Positions 34,231 through 47,275 of a stretch of DNA of 64,000 nucleotides are shown here, piece by piece; position 1 is the first letter of the stretch, and each line of letters opens with the position of its first letter. Position numbers and translations under genes: made by a program. The notes beneath the pieces are model-generated. The model was not told the origin of the DNA. It ran no database searches and saw nothing but the letters and a program-made list of their open reading frames with translations. The stretch covers positions 7,785,001 to 7,849,000 of the forward strand of contig CM040744.1 of the NCBI GenBank assembly GCA_022829145.1. The letters run 5' to 3'. This DNA comes from Albula goreensis (Eukaryota > Chordata > Actinopteri > Albuliformes > Albulidae).

Positions 34231-37200
34231 AAGCACATACAAACACACACAAACACACACACATTTACGATGCACACATACATACAAACATACAAATCCA
34301 TTAACAGGTCTACCATACACGGAGACATTAAGCATTCAGGACCCCTCTGCATTACCTCCTCATTACACTTTGTTCTATGGACTGCACTACATACCATTTA
34401 ACCCACCTCTCTGTTCACAGATTCCCCTGGGTTTAAACAGCCACATCACCCAGGTGAGAGTCATTCCTGGGCTCCTCCTGGGCAGAGAGCACAGGAGGCA
34501 GGGGAGAGTGGGAAGCGGGGAGGAGGAACACAAACAGATCAGCGATGAACAGCAGAGTGGGCCGTGACATGGAGGAAACACAATGTGGTGTAATTAGATT
34601 TCTGCACTCGCTGAAGGACTGATACTGAGGGAAAGGAGCAGTGCTGATTGCAATCAGTCAGAGTGCTGGACAAATTGGATTACCATTGTGCAAGAATCAA
34701 GTGTGGCTTTCCTGCTTTTCATTTATCTTTTCATTCATTTAATCTATTTATTGCAAAAGGGAAATATATAAATATTTTCGGTCCTGAAAGGCGGCATTGT
34801 TCTTTGAGATTTTTCAAGGTTTCAGTAACTGAATGATCCACAATGGGCAATCTATGGAAGATGCACAAGCTTTTACTGTATACGTAATATCTCACATGGC
34901 GCACAGCTTCTCACTGTAAGCTTGTCGGGTACAAAGTGCACCTGGCGTAAAGTCTGGTCCACTGGTGCTGAACCGGGATCAGTAGCCATTTCTCCCACAA
35001 AATGGTCTGAGAAAGGATTAAGGGTAAGTAAACTGATCCTGTTTCAGATTAGTGCAGAAAGCACTCAAAGTGAACCCATTAGCCTTTTTTTTTCAGCCAG
35101 ACAGGTGGGCTGAGAGAATATAATCAGCCTTATGGTAGACAGTAAAGCAGAGATAACAGTGACACTGTGCACAGTGAATGCAATGCTTTATGTAATCGGT
35201 AGCTATTAATAAAAATCAGAAAGATAAAACAATAAAGACATGTTAAAGAAACACACACATGCAGAGCGAGGAAAGAAACTGAAAAGGGCTTGCAGGCAGA
35301 GCCTCACCCTTTGACCTGAAATAGCAAGAAAAAGAAAAAGAAAATAAGAAAAGCTGAAATAACGATCATGCTAAGGATATAGCATACAAGAATACAGCAG
35401 CAGATGCTAGTCACCGCCAGCCAAAAACACCTTGATGTATGTTCTTTGCCTGTTAAGGCTTTCACACTTACGGTTATGATGCAGAGCTACATCACACAAG
35501 CATCACCTAAAATGCTTGCTGACAATTACACACCCACCTAAAATCAAATAACCCACACATCATACAGGCAGCACACAGATATATTTATGCCTGAGGCCTG
35601 GGGTAAAGTGATGTCCATAGGGAGGGAAATTATTACTTGGTCTCATTTTTCTGTGATCTGGTTAGCCAATCAAAATCCTATGCATAATAATGAACTGCTC
35701 TTGGACTGATGTCCAGCTTCAGGTGAGATCAACGTGATAATAAAAATGCTTAATTCCCATGAGACAGCCCATGACATCCAGTCAAAACACAGGCCGTATA
35801 CTACAACATAGACATCCAAACAAACTTCCCCCAAAACATAAACAAACATCTCAAACCTGATGCCCCCAAACAGATATCTACAGTCGTGCACACACACTCA
35901 CATAGAAACAGTCACATGTCCACAAACATGCTCACTGCTCACATCCACTCTGAAGTCTGAACGCCAATATTTCTGACAGAGAGGAGGCATCCACTTAAAT
36001 GTCTATTTATTACCATGCAAAACACACCATGCAAACGTGCGCACACACACACGGACACACAGCCCACACAAATCCGACACGCACTGCTGGGACTCGTGCA
36101 TAAAACGGGTGAGAACTGGGGAGACCCCCCAACCCCCAACCCACCCCCAGTTTCACATTGTTTCCCATCCCTGCATAAATCACATGCTTCGTCCAACTTC
36201 TGCTGCGATTCCAGAAAAAAAAACATCGCACACCACAACATGCTCTAGATGATCCTCTTCCTCCTTTCCCTGAGACATTTCTGCGGGCCTTTCTTCTTGT
36301 TTGGTTCGATAATGCTCCCTCTTTCATTACGTGGAAGTGGATGTTTGTAGTTCCAGAGATTGAATTACTCTTAAGGAAATACTCGGCGCATGATTTATGA
36401 GCGGAACGTCAGACCTGTCTGTTAATGATGATTTATTAAGATTGCGCGGGGAAACCGAGTAGGACTGCCTTAATGAAACATCAGCACGCGGGCGCTATGG
36501 TAACCATTGTTTATAAGGACTAATGGCCTGTAATGCAAGAACGTGTAGCAGTCTCAGGCACTGTGCTCTTATGAAGCTGTTACTTCTAATAATGCTACTG
36601 ATGAGTCATGTGCGATGAGAGAGTCTGGTTTCAGCAGGATGGGAAGTAGAACCAGCTCTTTTATAAGCCCGAAACAAATGAGCCTGAAAACATACAGTCA
36701 ATGATAAAAGCCTTGAGTGGTTTCAGAAGAACCCAAATGTAATTGATTTTCAAGAAGAAAAGATGCTTTCGTCAAATGATTTTGACAAAAATATGGTGAA
36801 CAATGGAGAAAAAAAAGATTATAATCTGAATGCGTTAGGAGGCAGAGATACATTTTTAGCACTGTAAAAATTCTTCCTAGCATGTCCCCCTCTACTCTGT
36901 TCCTCTTCTTGATTCCCCCCTTGCCCTTCCCCCTCTCGGCCCCTCACCCCTCTCCTCCATATTTCCTCTGTTCTTTGCTTTGCATGCACATTAATGAGCT
37001 AAGCTTTGGGGCACTATGGACTCTGCATGATATGCCCTCAGTCCCTGTTCTAAGACCCTAGAGTGCACCGCAGGTAGCCTGTCCCAGTAGGACCATGTCT
37101 ATCAGATATGGAGATTAACCATTAAAGCAGCTCTTTGTCTTACATTTTGGCAGCGCTCGTAAAAATGAAAGGTGCATACCCCCTCCCGTTGTGTTTTTAT

Positions 37201-37412
37201 CTCTGTTTATTTCATCAATTCATTTGAACTATATATTTGGAATGTGCATCATGCCTCCACGCCAGAATTGTGTCGCTTAAAATATTTTGAGACGGGTGTG
37301 TTATGTGTTAGGCTGCAAGGGCACAGTCACCATGACAGAAGGCAAATCACACAAAAAAGGGCTGTACTTTTGTTTGTCTTCATTTTGCCAAAATCATCAG
37401 AGGACATTGAGA
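34231..37412. other. non-coding stretch, no gene seen
   Basis: No exon or RNA gene is recognised. There are scattered degenerate CA stretches (34236-34262, 36040-36070) and a pyrimidine-rich run at 36885-36970. Confidence 0.5.
36390..36620. promoter_or_regulatory. candidate regulatory segment with SOX and homeodomain motifs
   Basis: It contains a SOX consensus CCATTGTT (36504-36511) running into TTATAAGG, AT-rich homeodomain-like TTAATGATGATTTATTA, and several CpGs. It is the kind of mixture seen in conserved enhancers of gene deserts. Conservation cannot be judged here. Confidence 0.25.
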
Positions 37413-37530
37413 GCATGTAATGGTTGGCAGCAATGTATCTGAGAGTTGCAGGTTTGAATCCCATTTGCCACAAACCAGATTCATAAAGGTGCTATATTTG
37501 AATTGCTGAAGTGGTGGATGGAAGAGTGCT
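37413..37530 (+). mobile_element. tRNA-derived SINE, degraded copy
   Basis: There is an A-box-like GTAATGGTTGG near 37417. A B-box GGTTTGAATCC lies at 37451-37461 within GTTGCAGGTTTGAATCCC. A core remnant at about 37487-37512 reads AAGGTGCTATATTTGAATTG, compare AAGGTACxTAACCTGAATTG of fish SINEs. The same core is much clearer at 39434-39452, so this is probably an older copy of the same family. Confidence 0.5.
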
Positions 37531-39350
37531 TCGTCAATGCTGTGTGAGATCTGTAGTTTCAAACTGTTGTTGTAAAATATCCACAATATAATAAGTAATA
37601 TCTGAGGGATAGAAATATTTAGTATTTAGTGGCTCATTACTGGAACAAGGAACAGGCCCACAGCTTTCTTTCACATGTCTTTCTTCGGCCCAGTTCATGG
37701 AATCTAAGCATGTTTACACTTAGCTGTGGTCTGTCAGATCTGAAACACTATTAGTCTGATGTCATATGGAGTACAGACGTATTTAAGGGTTGTTTACACA
37801 AGAGGAAAATGAGACAATGTGCTACCTCAAGTCATGGCAAAAGAAGAGTGTACTAAACGTGGAAGAGATGAGAGACAGTTTGCAACTGAACTGCAATCAA
37901 AAACTGAATAGAGTGTATAACTGTATAAGCAACTGGATAATTATATGTACAATATATATTTAAACATAACATGAAAACTGATTTTGAAACAGACCATACA
38001 ACTAACTACAGTTTCTAGACTGATACAAAAAATGACTAAAACAACATGTATGTGTTTCTTAAATGCAGCAAATACATGAAATGAATGAATGTAAATCTGG
38101 TTGCACTGTAGAGGAGATTATAGACTTTTTAATAATTAACCCAATTAAGAATGTCAAATGTTAAATCGATTCAACCACTTTTATGGTATGCTAACAATAG
38201 CTGGCTGGCTCTTTGAGTTATTTCCTATTGCAGTTACAGCTATCGTTTACGTCTTGTTCAATCAGCATTATATATTTTTTTGATGAACATTGTCGAGAGA
38301 TATTTGACTTGTATGATCAGTGTAGTATCTGACCCCATAAAGAAAGGGAAAATGTATTTTATTGCACAGGCTGGACACAACACAGATACCTATTACACTG
38401 CAATATGAGCAAATAAAACAAGGGTATTACCAATGAAGTGTGTCTGATCAATCCCATAAAAAGCTTACAGCAGGCATTATGAGAATGTATGAGTGTATCA
38501 TATAAATGTGTATGAAGGGTATGTGTTTGTAGGCACAAGGTTGTGTGTTTTTAGGCGTGCATATAGTATACAATTACCTATGGTCATTAGGATTTATATA
38601 TGGATAGAATGTATTCCACTTCGCTAGAGCAGAACTGCATCTTCTCATGTGTCCGTTTTCCTTTGGGACTGAGAGGTATCATAAAATCAGCACACCCACA
38701 CAAAATATATACATTACATTATATATTATATATATACATCCAATCATTTCACTGCATCCAGGACTGGAAAAGCTGTCCTTATTTCCAGGCTGAGAGAGGG
38801 AGTGTCGGGCGTGGGGGGGTGGCAGGGGATGGGGATGGGGCGGGAGACATTGCTGTAGGATTGTTGAGTGTGGATCAGTTGTCAGTGCCTTGTGGCTCTG
38901 CTGATTCCCCCGAGATGGAATATCTAGCAGACCTGTGATCTCTACTCACCCAGAGGGAACACCCGTACTTCACAAAAAAAAAATAAAAAAATAAAATCCT
39001 CTCTCTCTTCAGCAGATTGTCTCAGGGTGACTTGTGACTTGCAGTAGTAATGTTTACAAGGATCCTCCCAATGGTTATGGAATTTTGAGCGCTGTTATAT
39101 TAAAATGGTTGTGACTGACACTGTGTGTGTGTGTGTGTGTTCATGCATTTGAACATGCTAACACTGCAGATCGTTCCCGTGTGGGAATTACCTGTTTACC
39201 TCATTAATGGCTTTTGGCCGGAAGGGAGCAATATGCAAACCGAGCAAGAAAAATGAGCGTCAAAATATTTTCCACCTAAAACATCTCTTGAGAGTCTTCT
39301 CCTCCAGACAGGAATGTACTAGAAAAGACCAGACACAATAAAACTACTGT
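37531..39350. other. non-coding stretch, no gene seen
   Basis: No exon is recognised. TATA-type simple sequence lies at 38705-38738 and a G-rich stretch at 38803-38845. Confidence 0.5.
39122..39141. repeat. (TG)n microsatellite
   Basis: About ten TG units. Confidence 0.9.
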
Positions 39351-39524
39351 TTTAGTGGTTAAAGAACTGGATTGGACGAGTGGATGTCCGAATCTCAGGT
39401 GATCATACGTATGTTTGTTTTTTACCATTGAGCAAGGTACCTAACCTGAATTGCGTCAGTCAATATCCAGCCGTGTAAATGAAATGCTTACATAATGATA
39501 ATGCATGATAAAAGCTCTCTATGA
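39351..39524 (+). mobile_element. tRNA-derived SINE of a common fish type
   Basis: The A-box region TTTAGTGGTTAAAGAACTGG (39350-39369) is followed by a B-box variant TCCGAATCTC near 39387. The core comes next: CATTGAGCAAGGTACCTAAC, CTGAATTGC and ATATCCAGCCGTGTAAATG. The end, TGATAAAAGCTCTCTATG, recalls the common LINE-derived tail GGATAAGAGCGTCTGCTAAATG. Order and spacing fit a whole though diverged SINE, which would have been copied by a partner LINE sharing the tail. It has no host role that I can see. Confidence 0.72.
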
Positions 39525-39703
39525 TATTAGAGAAAATGCCATGATTTATTTTTCTGAATTAAGTTGTACCAAACACTTTTTTTATTTTGTTAAAAGTTGT
39601 ATCATAAGTGATTTCTCACTACATGCTTTTTACACATCTGTCAAAATGTGTAAAAAGCTGTTCGTGAACTTGTTAACCTCAAACAAGCCAAAGTTTCTTT
39701 TGT

Positions 39704-39704
39704 G

Positions 39705-39746
<42 letters not shown>
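39704..39746. repeat. (TG)n microsatellite
   Basis: About 20 TG units with one TTG interruption. Confidence 0.95.
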
Positions 39747-39749
<3 letters not shown>

Positions 39750-40036
39750 TATAAAAGCTTTATTTGTATGCTACTTATTTGCATGTCCCTTTTCCCAGCT
39801 TCCAGAAAATGTTAGTGGTGGTTATTGACCAATTACCAATTACCTTGTGCCAGTTATTGGACTAGTGAAGTTTCTGTCTATGTAGATATAGGACTCAACA
39901 GCATCAACAAACGTACATGAAAATCTCATTGGAATGTAATGGAGTTTTTAAGTTAAGAGGGTGGTTGCCAGTAGAAAACAAAGCTACTTGTGTAGGATAC
40001 ATTTGTTGCTGGAAATGTAAAGCTTTGAAACCTCCT

Positions 40037-40087
40037 AAATGCCATGGCCAGTATTTAGTTAACATCTAAATACTGGCCATGGTATTT
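40037..40087. repeat. near-perfect hairpin (22-bp arms, 7-base loop)
   Basis: CCATGGCCAGTATTTAG at 40042-40058 is the exact reverse complement of 40066-40082. Pairing extends to 40037 and 40087 with one mismatch. The loop is TTAACAT. The right arm ends only a few bases before MITE copy 2 and contains GGCCATGG, a string also found at the right edge of copy 1. Confidence 0.9.
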
Positions 40088-40089
40088 TG

Positions 40090-40280
40090 TAGGTTGCCTA
40101 CAAATGACTGTAAATTTGTCTCACAATTAGAATTAATTTGTATCTTCACCAACACAGTTTGGTGGGCTTACCAATCCTGAAAATGAACTCACCAAACTAT
40201 TCTTGTAGAAAAAAAGGCATAACACTGTTTTCAATTATAATTTAAAGTCAATGACAAATGTTGATTGAATCCAAGCCCAT
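40090..40280 (-). mobile_element. palindromic MITE, family A copy 2 (inverted, diverged)
   Basis: Read on the minus strand it follows copy 1 (28458-28646) from end to end: GGGCTTGGATTCAATCAAC, CATTTGTCA, AATTGAAAACAGTGTTATG, CTTTTTTTCTACAAGAATAG, TTGGTGAGTT, then CCAAACTGTGTTGGTGAAG and the TCTCAC...AATT end. The inverted-repeat ends are more eroded than in copy 1. There is no coding capacity. Confidence 0.75.
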
Positions 40281-43200
40281 ACATCTTAAGTTATGTGAAG
40301 AGGTGTGCTCTGAAATGTGGTGTTTGTGTTCCTCTATTCCTGGACAGGCGTTGCTTTTCATATCTCTATCTATCCACCACACACCCGACCCCCACCCTAT
40401 CCAGTGACCCCCCTCCTCCGCCCCGGAGACTGACCTTCCTGTTTAAACAGATTTAATCAATACAGAGGGTAGTTGTGCTTTCAGTCAAGATAAGGTTACA
40501 GTGGCAGCCTTGAAACCAGCTCTGGTCTTTTTCTCTTATCTGCTCCTGATAAAACAACAGGGAAAATGAAACAGATGTGGGGACCCGGAAACTCCCTTTT
40601 TTCAAAACAGACAAAAAAAAAAAAACCCAGATAATGGAGACAAATGTCTTATTCAGGCTTATCATGGAATAACTCGATATTACAGCATTTTGTTGATATT
40701 AAAACATTTTTGATTACAGGCCAAGTGCCAAGCATACCAGATGTGACATGATAGCGTAGCATGTCTTTCACGCTGAGTATCTGGAAAAGAGATACCAAAT
40801 ACCAAAAAAGACCCCTAAAAAGTGGATGATAAAACTAAAAAGGCTGGAGTTTTTGCTTTTGTTCTTCTCCGTCTCTGTACTCTACCCCCTGCTTGGTGCC
40901 TCTGGCTGAAGAAATGAGGCTGAAGAGGTCCCCCATTCCCCTTTCTTAGCCTGGAGAGAGACCAAAGACAGTGGGGGTCCCTTTTCACCCCTGTTTACGA
41001 TTTAGGAGCCCTCTTATTCCTGGCTGATAGACAGCTGAAGTGGAGGGGGATCCCTCCTCTGTTTGTCAGAGTGGGTACACAGCCTCACTTTCCCAACATC
41101 AAGGCGTGAGTTACAAAGTACAACATTTATGAAGTCAATAAAACCCCAACAACACTCACTCACTCTAATTATACCTAATAAATTACAAATAGCAATCTAT
41201 TATGCTTAATACATAATAAATAAGCACTTACTATGAGCATTTAACTCAAAGGTTATCACACTTTCCATTGATTCAAAATGCAAAATAATTAGCTAATACT
41301 GTAGTTGACCAAGACTCAATCATAATGGTTATACAAATCCACTGAATAGCCAGCCCAGTGACAAAACAGACAGACATAATGAAAAAAGTAAATGAATTTG
41401 GCTATTTAGCTATGATATCAAACACCTCATGTCTATCGCAGTGTCCTTATTCTCACTAATGCAAAAAGGTGAGCATTAATCCACAACAAGCCATTCATTC
41501 GATTGATGAAAAAAAGCTTGAAATAAATGTCTCCAACCAAATGTTGTGCATTTAGGGGTCCATTGAGAAGCAGAGTTTATGGGACGTGGGTCTATAAAAG
41601 AGATTGTACTGGCCTACTTGTGAGCTTGTGTTATGAAAAACATACATATTTAATGCGTCATTTGACACACCAGAACCCACCTGCTCATCTGTATAGACTG
41701 CAGTGCCCTTTTAAAGCATCTGTGCTTACATAAAGGGCTCTAAATACCACCAAAAGAGGGTACATTGCATGCATTCATAAGAGAACTATGATGATGAACA
41801 TGGCATTTAATGCTAAAGAAGTGATCACATACTATATAACCATTTATATTATATACTATTGATTATATTTCACACAGTTGTGTGTAACTGGTTCTGTAGT
41901 GGTTCTAGATAGCACAAAACATTTTCTCAAATGACTGTAAGCAAAAACCCCAGAAGAACATTTTTCTTTTCCTGGAGTGTATTAGTTTTTTCCTATTCCA
42001 TTTCTAAATATTGTTTTAATTTTTGAGTAAAATTAAGGAGGAGTGTCTTTTTACATATTTGGTTCCAATTACCTGCATGTTTGTATTCCTTAATAAAGGA
42101 ATCATGTTCTTGTAATTTTAATTTTAATTCACTTACAGAGTAATAAAACTTTCACACTACTCCCTTTAATATATGTAATGTTAAATTTATAGTTTATTTG
42201 AATGTATTGGAACGTGATTGAATATATTTTAACTAAATGACTGAAACTAAATATTTTTATGTACAATTCTAATGTATTTAATTTAATGGAAGCATTTATT
42301 TTGAATTATAAATAACATTATATATTATATATACATTATAACAACACAACTTAACCTTCACTCATATTTGTGTCATTCAACAGGAAAATGAGCCAAATCA
42401 GCTTTCAAATTATCTTCCAAGCTGGCAAAGCAGTCTTTTAAAGAAAATAGGTCATCCTAAGTCTCATAAACTGATAAACATATTGCTCATTTATCTACAT
42501 AAAGTTTTGTGTAAGGCTTTCATTACTCCCTCCAACCAACATTGCTGGGTGTAATATTTGAACAAGGTATTTTATTTGAAATGGTATGAAAAATGCATTT
42601 TGTTGTAGTAGTTGTTCTAATACAGAATCAATTCAATGACAGTATTTGGATCCTCAAAATTCCATTCAGATTCTTCGAATACAATGTATTTATTTGCACT
42701 GTATTACTTAGAATTTCTCCAAATACAGAACAGAAAACATTTTTGAAATACTAATATCTAAATAGTGCTGTAATTGACCATTATCTTGAATTAACCTCAT
42801 TTAGTCAGCTGTACACATACTGTATATATGTACACATACTGTATCTGGGGTCAACTCCGCACTTATCTGATATACATACAGTATATATGATTGGTAGGAG
42901 GGAGGAGCAGTTATATATTCTATGGGTTTTTCCTGTTATTTAACGAAAGATATGAACTGGGCTCTGATTGGATGATTATCCATGTGGGGCATCTGACTGC
43001 TTGGCGTTTCTGCATACATCAGCAACTGTAGCCATAGCATCATGCCTGGACACAGGCGTTGATTAGGGTTAAGAATCTATAAAAGCCTGGGTGAGAAAGA
43101 ATGTGATTAGGGCCCCTTTGCTGTAAATGTTGGTCTTAAACATAGAGAGTTAATCATGCTTCATTCTGTTCTGTACAGAGGGAATCATGGCATTCACGTC

Positions 43201-44181
43201 TGCTGTGGGTCTGGTACCAAAGGCAGCTGTCACTGCAATTTTAAAATCACAGCAGACCTACCCTCATCATATATAGATTATATGAAACCTTCATCCTTCT
43301 ACCTCCATCCACAATGCAGTCCTTTGACAGGGTAGCTGTCTGGGCTACAGCATCAGGTGTCTCTACGTTTATGCAGTTTAGGATGTTGATCCTGGAGGTG
43401 TTGACCTGGTCATTACCAGTCATCCTATGGCATTCTATTTGCCTCTTCTAGTATTGTGCTAGTTGAGTCTGTTTTCATCCAGTCTTGTTTGGTGTCAGTT
43501 AGACACCACATTGCAGTGCTTTTAATCTTTACAGTGATAATAGATGTATTGCATTTTCAGTTCCACTCAGGATATAATATTTTATTGTTGTCACTGATAA
43601 CAAAACTGTTTTAACTGTTTAATTATGCACAAAGAAGCCCTGGTTGAGAGCTACTTTTTATGTAAAATCTTTATGGCTAGCTGAGCAATGATGAGACCTC
43701 CAACTGGGACAAGCGAAGTGAGTAAAAATAAACAGGAAAAAATACCCAAAAATGAAAAAGGAGATGAAAAAATAGTGAGTATTATACAAATAGTAACCAT
43801 ACATGGCCTAACATTTACTTGTTTGTTTATTTGTTTTGTTTTGCAACATGTGAACCTCAAGTACATGAAAATAAACCATTTCATATTGTTCTTACTCTTT
43901 GTATTTTTTCTGCTTTGGATATTTCAGTGCTTATATCTATAGAATATAAAATGCTGTTTTCAGTCATATGAGGATTCATGGATATTTGTTCAAAACACAT
44001 GCATAACATAATATTAATATACTGCTAATATAGGCAAACATGTCATTTTCAAATTGTTGACTTCTTTAATCAATTTGTATCTGTTTTAAATGGTTTTGCT
44101 TACAGTTGACACAAGTTATATCGAGTGTAGAGTTTTTGCATTGCATGCTAATGGTAGACACTGCCAGATGGCGTACACTAT
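40281..44181. other. non-coding stretch, no gene seen
   Basis: AT-rich and without recognisable exons. At 42812-42890 short strings ACATACTGTAT and ATACAGTATATAT recur in both orientations, a small palindromic cluster. An A-run lies at 40613-40625. Confidence 0.5.
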
Positions 44182-44211
44182 CTGTGTGTGTCTGTGTGTG
44201 TGTGTGTGTGT
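44182..44211. repeat. (TG)n microsatellite
   Basis: TG repeat with one TC interruption, followed by a degenerate TG-rich stretch to about 44270. Confidence 0.9.
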
Positions 44212-47130
44212 TTGAGCGTGTACGTTGTCGCAAATGTTTGCATGTGTTTGAATGTGTTTGTGTATGTGGTTCAGATCATTTGTTTCCATCACTGTCTGTA
44301 TGTGAGAATTGTTCAACAGCTGAAACTTCCATCAAAGTGCTGAATCTCAGCTCCCCTCGAGTGCTAGCAGGTGTGAGGTGCACTTCTCTCATTGTTGAAC
44401 TTATGACTATGACAGAGTGTTGGTCTTTCTGGGTCTCAGTGGGTCTCTGTGAAGCAGAGGTGTGCTTGGGTGCTTGTTAGCAAGAAGAAGAACTGGCCCT
44501 GTGAACTGGGCCCAATTTCAGCAAGAGGGCATAGACTTCCAATTTCCCCAGACCTGGTCCTGCATCAAATCAAACACAGACTCACACCTGCTCTTGGCAG
44601 CCATCTCGCCATCTGAGAGAGATTCACATTAATGATTGGTTCTGTTCTGAGCCAGAAAAATAGATATTGACATACAATCTCTTTGAGTCTCAGGCTAAGT
44701 GTTCATACATTTTAAGCTCTTACATTTTCATATGTATACACATAGTGTGTGAGGATGATGCTTTCCGATTTAAAGTTTACTGCAAAAGCAGTTACAAAGC
44801 TCATATTATATGCAATACACAGACTCATTTGATGTCCCAGTTTATTGTCCTTGCAAAATTTGGTATATTGAAAATAATTATACATTGTTTCCAATGAATC
44901 ATAGCACACAAATAGCTATTCTAGTAAAATAAAATCATACAACATTCAGAGTTTATTTCACAAATCACTGGTCTGTTGAGAAATTGGGAAAACAGCCTCT
45001 CCAGTAAAGTACTGATTTAGATAAAGAGGAGGATCCATATCAAGTATACAGTATGATTTCAGTGTGATAGTGAGAACACTGTCCTGTAGGAGGTGCCACC
45101 TTCAGAGCTGGTCTCCTGTTGCAGTTAACACATTGAATAGGAATAGTTTCTTTTTTTGCTTGCAAATTTGCGCTCCCACAAACTTGTATCCAGCTGTAAT
45201 GCAATGATTGATTTCAATCCAACAGCTCAACAGCCTTGCAACAAACATGCAAAATTCATTATTTTACCCACAAGACTTACCTAAACACTGCATCTGCAGT
45301 TTTATCTATAACATTACATCTGAGATCTTATGTATGACATAATGACATTATGTCCAAGACCACATCATACACTCAAAGCAACAATGTAACAGTAACACAG
45401 TCTTTAATGTTGAATCAACTCAAACTTATATGAGTAGGATGTAAATGAAATGAACTCTATCATAGCTGGACTAACACAGTATTTTGCTGAAAATATCTCT
45501 GCTTAATTTGGGTCTGATATCCTTGGTGTCTTTGCTCTCAACAGCAAACAGTCGTCTGCCGAACTTGGGAGGAGGATGGATGGGGCAGGGCAGAAACAGA
45601 GTAGAGTTCACTCTGTACATATACATCACGCACACAGAGGTTCTGCCTGACCACCTGCTTGTGTAAAATGGCGAGAGAAGCAAAGAACCCCAAAAAGAGG
45701 GCATAGCAATCATACACCTGGAAAAGCATGGTGAAATACTATACATCAGCGCTACTCATGAAGCTCACAAAGACAGAATCAGAGCTTGAGCCAGAATCAG
45801 CCGGGACAAGCCAGCTCACAGGATTTTACATTAAAATGTTTGGGTATTCTTTTTAGCCCGGCCAAGTCTGAGTGAAACAAATCAAATGGTCTATTTTTTG
45901 GATCACTCTGCGATGCCATGTATAATCAAGAAATAAAAATATTTTCTACATCTAAAAGACACAAACCTATGATCAGCTCATGGACCATATGTTATTCACT
46001 GTCCCTGAAGTTGTGAAAAATGACAATATAATGATGGACACATTCCCAACTCTTCTAAGAGAAATGGCAGCCTCTCTTCCTCAGAGAAGTTTGAATTCTG
46101 GGTAAAGTTCCTGTCATTTAGAGAAGCGTATTTCTTGTCTCTATGTACGGCCCACATTTGGTCAAGCTGTGTCTCCACCTCTTGGGATGGACACAATGTG
46201 GACAAACTGTGCAGACAGCCATATCTGCCCGTTTGCCCCAAAGGCCAGGTGTTCAATATGTCCTTATTGTATCTATGTGCTTCTTGTTCTTACCTCTTTT
46301 ACTACCAGAATTTACTTTCTGTTTAAAGTCTGCTAGTTTTCTAATTTATTTCATTTTTGTTTGTATATCCCAGTAGGCAGCGTAATTTTGTTTCTGTTAA
46401 GCTATAATTTGTTTGACTGTAATTGTTTAGGCTGGTTTGCTGACTATGTGACTCTTGTCAGCGCAGATCTTTTTGCATTGTGAGGAGTTTTAATGATAGG
46501 ATTCAGGGTGGCCACTGTTTTTGAAGTGACTCCATTTTCTGTGTTCACTAACAGAAGATATTTGTTCTAATTCTGTCCTGCATGTTCTGCATTGTTTGAT
46601 GTTTTCCTCTGGGGTTGGAGGATATTCTAACAATTTTCTGTGTGCAAGATTTATGTAAGGTGTTGGTTGCAATTTGCAAAGATTTGATCTGTGGACAGAC
46701 CCTCACGCTATGCTGCCATACCAAAATGAAATATATTTTATGTATTTATTCTTAGCCATTTTTGTCATAGTTTTAATGGTACTTTAAACTGGTTCTTTCT
46801 TTTTTAGGAAATAAAATGCTACACATGCCTCCTCTGTCAATTAATTTGCTGCTGAATTAAAGCTTCCTATAACACTTACTTTAAAACATAAATATGTTTA
46901 ACAATACAGTAAAATGTTCAGAGTTAATAACTCCTACTGTGGTTATGTGAGTCCAATATGGATCATATCAAAAAATGTACTTTATCAGACTTGATTTAAC
47001 ATAGAAGTTTTTGCTGTATTAGAGTCTTCTAAACTTTTACATCTTTGAATCTTCGTTTGCTTCTCTGACACCTTGATCTTTCTCAGAAAACCATGTTTTT
47101 GATATTCTCTCCCTCCCCCTCTGCCTCCCT
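44212..47130. other. non-coding stretch, no gene seen
   Basis: Nothing recognisable beyond chance open frames. Confidence 0.5.
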
Positions 47131-47275
47131 GAATCAAATTCAGTTGGCTTCACTGGCAGGAAAAACATATGCGTACATCCCCAAAGCATACACTGACATA
47201 ACAAATAACAGATAAAAAAGTATCAAGTAATGAGTAACACATAAAACATAAATAATATCAGGGAATAAAAAGAAA
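47131..47275 (-). mobile_element. LINE 3' tail, L2-type (truncated copy 2)
   Basis: The plus strand reads AATCAAATTCAGTTGGCTTC, ACTGGCAGG, then ACATCCCCAAAGCAT and an A-rich stretch. It has the same layout as the tail at 20764-20885: a TTCAAA-type end, a TTTATTGGCATGA-type box and an AATATTGCCAAAGC-type box. It is more diverged than copy 1. The orientation is minus, ending at the low coordinate. Confidence 0.5.
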
